This document shows positions 26,871 to 37,200 of a DNA stretch of 64,000 nucleotides, piece by piece (position 1 is the first letter of the stretch; each line of letters opens with the position of its first letter). Under the pieces are notes generated by a model that saw only the letters and a list, made by a program, of their open reading frames with translations, was not told where the DNA came from and did no database searches. The stretch lies in NCBI GenBank assembly GCA_902806575.1, contig CADCXD010000004.1, positions 4,154,001 to 4,218,000 on the forward strand, read 5' to 3'. Made by a program: the position numbers and the translations under genes. This DNA comes from Jackrogersella multiformis (taxonomy: Eukaryota; Ascomycota; Sordariomycetes; Xylariales; Hypoxylaceae).

Positions 26871-26883
26871 CCCCCCCCCCCCC
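26871..26883. repeat. Poly-C homopolymer (13 nt)
   Basis: A homopolymer of 13 C. A run of the same length occurs at 23671-23683 inside amidase intron 3, so two such tracts lie about 3 kb apart. Confidence 0.9.
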
Positions 26884-26971
26884 TAGTCGAGCCCAGTCAG
26901 ACCTAGCCCCGAACCAAACTTGGCCGGGCAACATCTGGATTACCTACCGTTAGAACCTAGAAATCTAGGTT

Positions 26972-27020
26972 AAGAAACAAGAAACAAGAAACAAGAAACA
27001 AGAAACAAGAAACAAGAAAC
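26972..27020. repeat. Seven perfect tandem copies of AAGAAAC
   Basis: A minisatellite-like array of the 7-bp unit AAGAAAC repeated exactly seven times (49 bp), in non-coding sequence. Confidence 0.93.
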
Positions 27021-27883
27021 GATAGATAAAAATTAAGAAGAAGAAAAAAAGCTTATATCCAATCGCGTGCCCCTTACGATGGGGGTCCCAGAGACCCGGA
27101 AGTAAGTCTCAATACCAATGCTCAGATGCCCACTAGAAGAGCGAGCGCTACGTCCTCGCCTTCGACAACGCACACCATGCAGAGAATCAGATATTATGAT
27201 GAGGTCAGTCGGTACCTGCTGTACCTCCTCCAAATCCGGTAGTCTAACGCATGTCGCCATCGTCCCAGCCCAGTCGGGCAGTCGTTCGACGGTCGCTGGT
27301 CCCTAGAGACATCCGCTCGTCAACCTACCTAGCAAGCTAACCTTGATTAGTACTATCGTGGTGGTGTTGAACCCATCTTGACTCAGCAATAGTATGCGCG
27401 GGAGCTGCAGGCCAATACCGAAAGCAGGGGTTGATGACTGAGATCCCGGTTGGTCGTGATTGGGTGGGATGCAGGTTTCATCATCACATCACCCTCTCCA
27501 TGCAAAAACGCTGTCAGGCGTGAGGCATGTGTGCCATTTCGGTTCGGCCTTCTCAGATGGCTCAATGTTACTCTGGTTGATTTATATAAGTCTGTAGCTC
27601 CACACCCTGCCGATCTGAAGCTACCAAATTCTCCTGCGGGTATGAACAGTACTAAAACCTATAGTTGGTATTCTTATTTCGAAATTCTTACCTTGTTATA
27701 TCTGCCAAATCTCCGGGGTCAGAAGCTGTCGGAAAATAAATAACAACTATTATCACTCTCGATCAGGTTTCCCCCTTTGTTATCCGAGGACGCCCTGCCT
27801 TTCTAGTCGCCAGCCTTCTTGAATAATACATAACGTGCACTGTGTTTCTAGGGTGGTGGATTGCAAAGAAAGAGAGAAAGAAA

Positions 27884-28443
27884 ATGTCTAACGTTTCGAG
27901 AAACTCGAGTCGATCGACCACCGTTGACGATATCGATGCTATCACACCATGTCCGCTTTCTCGTGGTACTTCTGAAGAAATCGAGGTATCTGAGCTCATC
28001 AACCCGATTGACAAATTCCAAGAGTCAAGATCGCCCTCGCCATGCTCCGAATGTTCGTCAGTTCGCATGGACGCATCTAGAAACAGGAGACGAGAGTCGC
28101 TCAAAGCCTTGGAAGAGGGCACGAATGGCGACCCCGAGAGGCTGTGGAAGCGCATGCTTTCCCTTCAGCAGACATACGGCTGCTACAACTCGGCTAGGAT
28201 GAGCGCGGCACTCAGCTCTGGGAACGTCAGTTTATTGTTGCGTAAGTATTCTTCAGGATTGTCGGAAGATCTATAACGTGGCTCATCGACATGGCTGCTG
28301 ACTTCCGAGTGCTAGCTTCCAAAGCCTGCTTGAACCTTTTAAACGAAAATTTGGCTTTTCTACCCGACGAAGCAGGGGACATATTTGGAGAGTGGCAGTT
28401 AAACTTGGGTAGCAGACGTAATCATGGGCCTACCGAGGCTTAG
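27884..28443 (+). CDS. Hypothetical 161-residue protein
   Basis: Exons 27884-28241 and 28316-28443; the 74-nt intron has a textbook GTAAGT donor, CTGAC branch site and CTAG acceptor and keeps frame (LLLP/SKACLNLL). The N-terminal half is Ser-rich and acidic (disordered look, with ESRSPSPCSECSS). The C-terminal half is predicted helical (DPERLWKRMLSLQQTYGCYN, then KACLNLLNENLAFLPDEAGD). No domain is recognised. An in-frame ATG at 27842 would add 14 residues (MFLGWWIAKK) but gives an odd start, so 27884 is preferred. The gene ends 246 bp from the convergent SET-domain gene. The well-formed intron is the main argument that this is real. Confidence 0.65.
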
Positions 28444-28689
28444 GAAGATAGCTTCAAAGACGTGTGTGCGTTGTTAGGATGAGAAGCACATCCTCTGGTT
28501 GTTGAGAATGTTTTTGGGTCCTTTTTGTAAAGGAAAATGAAAAGGGGGGATGTGCTCTACTAAAGTATTATTGGGCGTCGGCGGCAGATTGCATTTTGAT
28601 ACCCCTAGTTCGGAGTTTGATAATGAATTCATCGAATTGAGCATCTGTACAGGCTAGGGAACCCTATGCCTCTATTTTTGCACGAAAAC

Positions 28690-30030
28690 TTAACCGTTTC
28701 CTGCCAAGAGGCTCCGCAGCGCATTTTCCAATACTCTGCTACACTGCTCGCGATAATGCACGGCGAGTTGCTGGTTACGGTTGGCAGCTTCGTATTCCGG
28801 CTCGTTCACTTCTACATCCTCCAGATCGATACTCAGCTTCGAACCTAGGGAGTCGATAATTTTTCCAAGTACCTCATCGGGAATACCGCCTCGCATAATC
28901 TCGCTCAAGCTCGTGTCGCTTATTTCGGTTTCTCCCTTCGTAATAGTCTCGTATAGAGCGGCAACTAGGGTGTCTTGTATGTGCGAAAAGCAAGGAAGGC
29001 AGCTCAGAGAATCTGCGCTCAAGAGTCTTGATCTTCCCACAAAAGAGCTCTGATGCATCATAGGCCTCAGCGAGACAACATGTGAGGCTGCCAAGTCGCC
29101 AGCTTCGGGATCTGCCTTTGTCTGGATGTGGATATAGTCATTATGGAGGCTATCATCTTCTGGGAGCATGAAGCCATAGCCCAGGAGCAACTCGACGTTG
29201 GTCTTCATCCCGTAGTTATTGAATACTTGTTCTTTAGCTGAATATGTCTGTCTAGACCTGAGTGTGCATACTTGAGTCTGTTCATCGGTAGCCCAAGTAA
29301 CCTTAGCCAGCGGCGAGTGATTTCCAATGTCGTATAAGGGAAGAAGTACTGAGAAGTCGTCCAGCTCGCAAGGAAGACTCGACGAAGTTTCGGACGGAAG
29401 GACGAGCGATGGTCGGAAACTACGGCTGGTGAAGATACTATAGGCCCAGTGGTACAGCGGTCGAGTATACTCTGGATGGTAGCTCCCAGGCAGTAACTTC
29501 ACGGCATGCTTGTACTCTCTCTTCAAATCTGATTTGACGTCCTGGATGGCGGTAAAGGCATTGGTCCCCTTGAGGAACTCGATGTCTTCAGATGGCCACA
29601 TCGCAGGAAGAATGCTACTCATGTGCTCGGGCTGGGGTAGAGTGCGAATGTACGGCCACCACTTGGATTCGGACCCAAGGAGATATTGCTGCATGAGAAA
29701 GAAGCGACCTATGACGTGCGGCGGTGTTTTACTCAAGAACTCGGTCGGAAAATGGGTACTTTCCTCACGGCTCAGAGGTGTTGGGGAGGATGAGGAGGTG
29801 GGTGAAGAAGCGAAATCCGGGTGGCCATTAATAGCATCGAGGTATGAGAGCGACTTGGAAAGCGGCAGTTTGACTATGACGTCGTCCACTCCAATTGAGC
29901 ATGAATGTTTCACTCGGAATGAGGTTCTGGTGATGTCGTCGTGGTATATCTCGATAGAGGGATTGAGACTCCCACCATCGTCCTCCACCCACCGAAGAAG
30001 CGCATCGTAGCGCTCTTCTAATGTAGTCAT
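28690..30030 (-). CDS. SET-domain protein lysine methyltransferase-like (SETD3/RKM/LSMT type)
   Basis: A single uninterrupted exon of 446 residues. The family pattern is the split SET domain of the Rubisco-LSMT/SETD3/Rkm group: a SET start near residues 20-60 (SIEIYHDDITRTSFRVKHSC), a helical insert, DIGNHS at 234-239 (the NH motif that binds the cofactor) and NNYGMKTNVELLLGYGF at 271-287 (the post-NH catalytic Tyr and ELL helix), followed by a C-terminal helical substrate-binding region. Members methylate Lys (or His, in SETD3) on ribosomal proteins, elongation factors or actin using S-adenosylmethionine; the target here is unknown. The gene is convergent with the 161-residue gene and lies downstream of the ICMT-like gene on the same strand, separated by 732 bp, so not co-transcribed in any obvious way. 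Confidence 0.9.
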   Translation of the reverse strand: MTTLEERYDALLRWVEDDGGSLNPSIEIYHDDITRTSFRVKHSCSIGVDDVIVKLPLSKSLSYLDAINGHPDFASSPTSSSSPTPLSREESTHFPTEFLSKTPPHVIGRFFLMQQYLLGSESKWWPYIRTLPQPEHMSSILPAMWPSEDIEFLKGTNAFTAIQDVKSDLKREYKHAVKLLPGSYHPEYTRPLYHWAYSIFTSRSFRPSLVLPSETSSSLPCELDDFSVLLPLYDIGNHSPLAKVTWATDEQTQVCTLRSRQTYSAKEQVFNNYGMKTNVELLLGYGFMLPEDDSLHNDYIHIQTKADPEAGDLAASHVVSLRPMMHQSSFVGRSRLLSADSLSCLPCFSHIQDTLVAALYETITKGETEISDTSLSEIMRGGIPDEVLGKIIDSLGSKLSIDLEDVEVNEPEYEAANRNQQLAVHYREQCSRVLENALRSLLAGNG

Positions 30031-30762
30031 TTTATTAGAGTCACATTAAAGGATTACTTCCTGTAGGAGATATATATATATGTAAATATAAATTGATAAA
30101 GACGATGACGAAGACGAAGTTAAAGTTTCTGGTGCTGATGGTAGTTGTTTGGATTAGGAACTCGAACTCGAACTCGAACTCAAATATTGACCTCTAAAAG
30201 TCGAACCCTAAGGTACCTAGGTACATAGAGGTCGGCGTAGTGGGGGTTTAGGCAGTCCCACCACACCGGGGTGCCAGTGGACCTCTTACACCGAACGTTA
30301 CCTAGGTAATACCTAGAAGTTGAAACTTACCTTAGGTTTAGGTACCTAGGTACTTACCTCCATCGGGCAGCTGTATTCATACCTATGTACTACCTACCTA
30401 GGTAGGTACCTGCCTAGGTACTTACCTACCTACATAGGTAAATATCCAACCTCTAATTCGCATATTGCTTTATTAATGAGACTTTTATGAATAACCTTAA
30501 GCTACCTCCTAGGTACTTACATATGTACCTAGGTAGGTAGCAGTTGAAAACAAATGTTCTTTTTGTATTGAATCCTCAAGATTTATCATATCTAAGCCTG
30601 CCTACCTTAGGTAGGTAGGTAATCACGGCAGTTGAAGGGGATAGTTACAAACAACTCGAGCTCTTTGTAATTTTTCTTGGGAGTATTATCAATGGCTCGT
30701 GAGCTGTCGCGCTGATGAGATTATATCTGTTATTTTATACTCGATTATTCTCCCCCCTAGCA
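30031..30762. other. Intergenic region with heavy palindrome density
   Basis: This is the promoter region of the SET-domain gene and the 3' region of the ICMT-like gene. From about 30205 to 30620 the sequence is dominated by TACCTAGGTA, CCTACCTAGGTAGG and GGTACC palindromes. An (AACTCG)n run at about 30160-30180 precedes them. No gene is visible. Confidence 0.65.
30205..30620. repeat. Dense TACCTAGGTA palindrome cluster
   Basis: At least seven separate copies of the CCTAGG-centred palindrome in about 415 bp, several flanked by further CTACC/GGTAG units that extend the inverted symmetry to 14-18 bp. It lies upstream of the SET-domain gene start. Confidence 0.85.
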
Positions 30763-31485
30763 TCAGAAAAGCCAAGGTATGAACCGTGATGTTCTAGCAT
30801 GCCACCTTTCCCATTCCACGCCAAATTTACTCTCCAGCATACGTTCCTCCTGCTTCACGCGTATCCACAGCGCGAACAGCGATATTGAAAACAACGTAGG
30901 GGCGAGAAATGGCCACCCTCGAGCCCGCAAAGTCCCATACCATACTGGTGAAACCCAGCAACTAAGAGCGCCATCCAATCTGAGAAGGAGGCCTATGTTG
31001 GACGTTATGAGGATCACAAGGCCGGTGTAGCTAGGATGCTGCATATAGCGGTAGATGCCAGTCGTCTTCAGGCGATCGGGCTCCGCGAGCTCGAAGGTGA
31101 AATCTCCCCCTAGCGAGGAATACGAAACTAAGCGGAGTGGGACACCGACACAAAGAATCAGAACCAAAGGGATAGATGTCGCTGCTGACCAAGTCACAAG
31201 GTCCGGGTTGAGACCATTCGCCGCGCCGTAACGGAGAACGGGCGGTGGGATATTCGGGTAGAGACCCGTTAGGCAAGAGGTGTGCAGCGCCAGGAAGCCC
31301 AGCAGAACCATTCCGGCTTTCGTAGTGCGTTTATTAGTGAGGCTCAACCATCGCATCATGTCGCCCGTCGAGGGTATGGGTTTCGTGCTTAGATTAGGAG
31401 GCGAGAGACCGACATAACTTGCAATAGTGGAAACCAAGATTATCGCTGCTAGGGAACTCTGAGACAGCAAGATAGAGAATGTCAT
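30763..31485 (-). CDS. Isoprenylcysteine carboxyl methyltransferase-family membrane protein
   Basis: A single exon of 240 residues, about the length of yeast Ste14. Several hydrophobic spans are visible (about 8-27, 58-70, 95-117, 150-168 and 195-210). The C-terminal signature of the ICMT/PEMT-like methyltransferases is clear: GIYRYMQHPSYTG (about 141-153) with the HPxYxG cofactor loop, and RVKQEERMLESKFGVEWERW near 210-230 carrying the conserved acidic pair. The family transfers methyl from S-adenosylmethionine to prenylcysteine carboxylates or small lipophilic substrates in the ER. It could be the Ste14 orthologue or a paralogue; the diverged N-terminus favours a paralogue but I cannot decide without comparison. 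The start ATG at 31485 directly precedes the first membrane span. Confidence 0.85.
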   Translation of the reverse strand: MTFSILLSQSSLAAIILVSTIASYVGLSPPNLSTKPIPSTGDMMRWLSLTNKRTTKAGMVLLGFLALHTSCLTGLYPNIPPPVLRYGAANGLNPDLVTWSAATSIPLVLILCVGVPLRLVSYSSLGGDFTFELAEPDRLKTTGIYRYMQHPSYTGLVILITSNIGLLLRLDGALSCWVSPVWYGTLRARGWPFLAPTLFSISLFALWIRVKQEERMLESKFGVEWERWHARTSRFIPWLF

Positions 31486-32922
31486 CTTTATTTTGAAGAA
31501 TCTCAGTACTAAGCTTGCGATTCTATGGCGGAGTCGGAAGTCTTTAGACCATCAGATTGTGGAGAGATATGTTCGGATGGGATGGGAATGTACCTAGGTA
31601 CCTACATACATATGTAAGGTAAGGTACCTAGAGGTAATCAAATACATAAAATAGGGGGCTAGATGGCTTCATATATGAGGTACATAGTTAGTGCGGATAT
31701 GACGTCGCTCTTAAGATCATCCCCGAGTCTAAGACTTTAGGTTAAATGATGATATAATCAACCGAGAGTTGTAAGCCAATTTGATGTTCTTCTGCTTTGT
31801 ACCTTATAACTTGCCATCCTCATAGACCGACGGTAAAGGCGTAGAGATATGAACTTTAGCTAGAACTGTATCAAAGTAATGCCGGACCTTTCCAGGCCAA
31901 GTTATTATGATCTAAAGTATTCTTCATTCAATTAGGGACTGCCGGATGAAATAATCGCACTATTTTCTTTCTTAATTGCGCCAGTTATACTTTGACAATC
32001 AGGGGACAAGGAAAGCCTAGCCCAAATATTTCGAAGAAATTGAAGTCAGCAAAAAGATATCAATGGACAAATCCATAAATATTCCCGTATAGTGATATAT
32101 ACAGGTAGGTAATCGTTATCCCCTCCCTCTCCCCTTATAAGCATTTATACATTTGACGAGCTTTATCTTTTATATCCAGGGGCTAATATAACGAGTTAAC
32201 CTAGGTCTGTCTTATGTGTGCCTTGGTAACACCGGAGATTTCAAGTATAAACAATATAAATTAGCGGGATATCCTTATGACAATATGTCATTGTTAGTAC
32301 CTCTCCACTATAAGAAGCTAGATCACGAGATTACATTTTCCTCCTCGTTAAGGGAGCAGATAGGGGGCCAAACATCTCTTCCAACCCGGAAATTTCTATC
32401 ATCACACTAAAACCCACTATCACTAAATCCTTAGTATGGTACTATATAGTTGCCTTGAAGTTGCCTTGATGGCGTAACTTTGTTAATTACTAAGGTGACT
32501 TTGTTTTGTAGAGACTTTATTATATCATATATTCTGAAAGGTTTTAGTCCTTATAAGATATAGTTTCTTTACCATTTAACACCGTCACTTTCGGTGATCC
32601 AAACCCCCCGACAAGAGTTGTGTGAAGCAAGACCAAACATCCGTATCATCACCACAACACTTAACGGATTTGATGTCACCATGGAATATATCATTATCCT
32701 CGGAACTTCGCTTGAAGTTTTGTCCAAACCTCATAGCTACTCTCTAGTGGGAATGCAAGTCTAACCAGAGAATCTAGGGGTATAGGAGCACAAGATGTCC
32801 AGAAACCTTTTATTTCCTGCGCTGCTCACTATAGTAGGGCCGGTTCGAGCAATGAAACATCTCATATTCTTGCTACTGCTAAATTTCTAACCTAGTGAGA
32901 TGTTATAGAACGACTACTCCAT

Positions 32923-32937
32923 ATCTAAATGGGACTT
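32923..32937 (+). repeat. Target-site duplication, left copy
   Basis: A 15-bp direct repeat identical to 33079-33093, bounding the inserted segment on the 5' side. The base preceding it differs between copies, so the duplication does not extend further left. Confidence 0.8.
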
Positions 32938-33078
32938 CCCTTTTCTATGTCAAACGGCACTCCAGCTCTGCCCTCCGGGGTACTCTGGACGTCCCTTGCG
33001 TTACACAACGCTCCGATGTATGTAGCTAGTTTAGATACATATGTCCTCTCGGACGTAAACAGATTCATCATCATCATC
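32938..33078 (+). mobile_element. Probable 5'-truncated non-LTR retrotransposon (LINE) 3' end or SINE-like insertion
   Basis: A segment of about 141 bp lies between two exact 15-bp direct repeats, ATCTAAATGGGACTT, at 32923-32937 and 33079-33093. The inserted segment is more GC-rich than its surroundings and ends in a short (CAT/ATC)n tail at about 33065-33080 after GTAAACAGATT. A simple-repeat 3' tail, 5' truncation and a target-site duplication of about 15 bp are the hallmarks of target-primed reverse transcription by LINE elements. No coding part of the element remains. The tail and duplication overlap by a few bases, so the exact 3' boundary is uncertain. Confidence 0.7.
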
Positions 33079-33093
33079 ATCTAAATGGGACTT
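33079..33093 (+). repeat. Target-site duplication, right copy
   Basis: A 15-bp direct repeat identical to 32923-32937. Its first three bases (ATC) can also be read as the end of the simple-repeat tail. Confidence 0.8.
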
Positions 33094-34220
33094 GGTTATG
33101 TGAACTGAAAATAGACTTAATTCTAAGGTTATCTCATAGTTAAACTAAATATCTACCTAGGTCCTAGGTATATAATAGACTTCAAACCACTATAACATGT
33201 ATTAATTGCTTTTCTTGCCAATACCAGTCTATGTACGTAGCACCCCAGTGTGGTGTATCATGCTTTGACTATGTTGGAAACTTCATCGAGAGTCTTCTAA
33301 GACTCTTCTTAAGCATGCCTTAATGCCTTGTACACTAACTCTACCTTCCTATACACGACCACGCACCTCTAGTAGGTCAACCTCATACATAACGATACCA
33401 CTAGAATAAGCCTCTAAAAGTGTAATTCAAACATTTCGCGAGGAACTAGACGAGAAGTCTCCGCAAGTCCAACCAAATAGGAACTGTTTTCATGTGGATT
33501 TAGGTATACTATGGGCTGGCCCCAAATGGTCATGTGGTGCAATTCCCTAGTAATGGCTCTATTTGGTAGCGAATTATATGCACTGCACCTTGTAGTCGAA
33601 ATACGTGGTTCAGTATAGCGGCACTAGGTCGTTTAGGTGGCGATACACCGGCTTTTACAAGCCTCTATTTCATCAGTCTTTGCATCGCACGGCTTACACA
33701 ATTGACATTCATTGCCTTGTTGGGATATATGGACTATTGAAGGAGCGTTGCGTTATACTAGAGCTAAGGGGCTTCTCGTATCGAGCACTTGCGAATAAAG
33801 CACTCATTCAAGACTATCATATATCACATTGAACGTAGAGCACTTCCTGGATCCGTGCAAAAATCCCCTTTCGAAGGTGGCAAGTGCTTGTACGAGACAT
33901 GAAAAGTTTCTATTACTCAACCGGCTTACCCCTTAAGCTTAAGACAAAATATGGAGCAATCCACGATAATCCACCGCCCTATGAAAATTTAATGAAGAGT
34001 AAGACCTGTCAAAGTATCGTATAGAAGCCCATATATTAGCTACCCCCGAGCCATGGAGTATCTGACAACTTTTTCATAACTCACGAGGCTTAAAATATGG
34101 ATTATTACATGTAAACAATCGCGTAGAACCATCTAACCTAGGAACGTAGCAAAATGGCATGTATAGGTACTTACCTACCTAGGTAGATGTTACCTTTGCT
34201 AATCATATTTCACACTATCG

Positions 34221-34256
34221 TGTTGGATGTCATAAGAATTGTGATAACACCCAACA
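34221..34256. repeat. 36-bp imperfect palindrome (TGTTGG...CCAACA)
   Basis: The two 18-bp halves are inverted copies matching at 14 of 18 positions, starting TGTTGG and ending CCAACA. It may be a hairpin remnant or an LTR-like terminus (fungal Ty1/copia LTRs often begin TGTTG), but no partner repeat was found nearby. Confidence 0.5.
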
Positions 34257-37200
34257 ATCGCAACGAGATCTAGGCGCGGGCATATTTCGCCATATCACCA
34301 GGGGGTTAGCTATAGTTAGTTGCTACCGTGGTAGTTTAGGGGATAAATCAACACCCGATTCAACACGGCTAAATATAACGTCGTATGTTTGTTACGGAAC
34401 TTCTGCTGTCGAAGCGTGGTAGCAGGCTAGCGGTATCCCCAACCTACCGGGCAGCCCAGCTTCTACATAGACTTTTGTGTAAGTATGAGGCGTGACTGTG
34501 GAGCCCTGTCAAAGCTGTTGTGACTTATTATTTGTACTCTACAAACCATGAGCCTCGCCGAGAGAGCTTAAATGCAACAATGCCCATACCTAAAGCTTGG
34601 TTTGGACCTAGGCAATGTTAAGTGGCGATCTATGGATGTACCTGAGCTCTGGTATTTGGTGTTGGGCTGAAAACAGTATAACGGGTGGTACTATAATGCT
34701 TTGCCAAAGGCGAAAGGAGGAAAGCTCAAAAGACTAACATATCCCAATAACATACCTCGTTACCGATCGTTAGTCGTAGAGACACAGTTTAGCAACGCCG
34801 AATAATAATCTAGAAGCGAGTGTTTCTTTCTTTAGATACCGTTAGTTATTATATGTTTTAAGCGATGATCATAGTTCGTCTGTATTGTTTAATAGCCTCA
34901 CATGTTTCTTTGGTGGAGTATATTATTATTATTCGATTAAGGCGTAACCTTAATTACGTTCCGACAGCATGGATTCACGTAGCTTTTGGCGACCCGAGAC
35001 GCTGCACTGGGTCTACATTTATTGGTCTAGAACTATTTGTTCTGGATTGCTTGGCTAAAGGTATTTCCAAGGTTGACCTCTCGAATTTCCACTGTTGATA
35101 TTACAATGGGAAATGTTCCCATAGCTTGACACCATGAATGATACTGAAGATCATTTATGGCGACATCTGGCACAGGCTACACGAGCACGAGCACGAGCAC
35201 ATCATCCCTGTTTTCAGGGATCAACCGTGCCTATAGTTTACTTTAGAACATGACGAATATAGTAAATATAGAAGCGAGTGCGGGCCAAGTTTACTTACGC
35301 ATTAACCAAGCTAACAAGTGAATTCTACTGGAGTTTAATTCCTACTCATACTTATATGTTTATTATACGACGTAACTACTACGTGTTTTTTATGTTGCAC
35401 TGCCGGGTTTTATGAAGACCTGTAGTTTGCCGTCCCCCCTTCAACGACGGGAAGGGGGCAGAGGTGGATAGCCAAGACACGTGGCTGACCCAGTACGTGG
35501 TAGACTCCCGTGTCCTGGAGTCTTGGACATGGCTTAGCGCATACACTAGACATGGTGTTCGATATGTATGATGAGCATATGTATACGAATTATCGGACCA
35601 GCCGTTCTATCTAGTGTAGTGTAGCTGTCTAGGTTGTTGTGTCGAACTTGATTAGTATTTGTAGCGCTGGTGATTTTCCTTGTTCCCTCGAACCCTCGAT
35701 TGCGTATGAATGTTGCTTTATGATGATGAGCTACCGAATCGACCGAATCTGCTAATCAACCTGAATACCTGGGTACCTATATGGCAATGCCTTCTAATTA
35801 CCGTAATAAGAATACTGATACCTACCTGTATCCAATCTGATATCCGTAATTGCGTTGCCATTCTTTGGACGCGCTCCTCCTTGGAATTGTACGTACCCTA
35901 TAATAGACGATCTCTGGCTGGGATCGAGTGGCGGCGGTGGTCCGACCAAGTCTCGCCGATAACGTCGGCTGTACGTTAACGAAAGAGGCAAATGGCTGAA
36001 ACTGCCGCAGCTCCCCTGTACGTAGTAACGCAGCTCTGCACATGCTGGCTTCTGGAAGGCTTCGCTGGCTTTAATTTCGGCCACTATCCGTGGGGATGTC
36101 ATGCTTGGCTGCATAGAGTGAAAGCTGCGACGATCCTGATGGCTGTGGGTGGCCCACGTGCTTCACTTACGCTGATAGTGTGTTTCGAGTCTCCTCTTCC
36201 TCTACTCTAAGCTAAGCTTCAAGATGTACACAGGCTGACTGACAGACAGGTTAGTTTCATGTTCATGATACGCGAGCAATAGAGATAAAGCGGGAAAGTC
36301 GGTTTCGCTGGTCACATAATAGTTTCGAGTAAATCCTTCTGCGTTTCGACGAAGGTCAACTAATCACGTAAGGAGTTGTTTCTCGACTTCCTTCATAATA
36401 TCGATATGTATGTTGGTATGCAGTTCCGGTAGGCGCCATGATGATCTGAAGGATTCAATAACGCATTATATAGTAGTTGAGAAATTGTAGATAGACCAGC
36501 AAAGTATGATTTCTTCGGCTAAATATTTCCCATCTCGTTATTGAGGTTGCTTTTTCTGATAGCTCACTTCCGATGACAAGTGAGGCTTTATAACCAACGG
36601 GTTTACTGATCCTTAATTCACAAAAAAAAAAAAAAAGCTTATCTTCGTCAGCATTTCTTTATTTTTCTAAGCGGCCATAGTTGGTTAGGGAGTAATGGAT
36701 CTTAGGGTTAAAACAGCTTGTTTCTTGTTTTCTTGTTTTTTTTCTTTCCTCCTTTTCCTTTCCTAGTTCTAGGTACTACAGTGTTTGCTTTAGTGCCGCG
36801 ATACGGTTAGCATAAGTAGTAGCCGTTCTGGAATATATATTTGTCTAGCTAGCTAGCTACTAACCTGTTAAGTTAAGTATCTGATTCTAGATTGCGTCTA
36901 GGCCCTGCGGTAGCAGGGGGGTGCACGACTGTCAGACTCCCCTTGTTCCCCCTAAAGACCTTCTTCTCCTCTTTATTTTGCCCCCTCGCTGCGGACATTT
37001 TCCTTTTCTGCCGTATATAGTGGATCCTGGCCCAAGTTCCGGGTATTGGCAATCTTGTGCTGTGCTAGATATGTACATCGTATGTGGTAAATATATAATA
37101 TACCTACCATATACTTGTACATACCTACCTGTAATAGTATTTTTTCTCCCTTGCAGATTATCGTAGACGTAAGATCGAGATGTAACCCGATTGTGTGTTA

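Larger units (their letters stand above)
24769..27883. other. Intergenic region with simple repeats
   Basis: No gene is supported over 3.1 kb. Visible content includes palindromes near 25001, 25102 and 26360, a pyrimidine tract at about 25590-25665, (AGT)n/(AGG)n runs at about 26127-26158, a (GCGCA)n run near 26296-26315, a poly-C run and a 7-bp tandem repeat. The open frames (for example 26022-26237 and 27450-27743) are short and partly encoded by these repeats. Confidence 0.55.

Noticed and set aside
33440..33960. Possible decayed gene (75-codon frame at 33605 with neighbouring fragments faintly reminiscent of ankyrin repeats)
   Set aside because: The match is too weak and needs several frame changes; no consistent repeat pattern could be laid over it.
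35430..35560. GC-rich patch with CACGTG and inverted ACTCC/GGAGT pieces, considered as an LTR
   Set aside because: No second copy and no TG...CA ends or primer-binding site could be found nearby.
35794..36210. Overlapping 106- and 72-codon frames on opposite strands in a slightly GC-richer patch
   Set aside because: No motif, no splice partners and no family resemblance; likely chance open frames.
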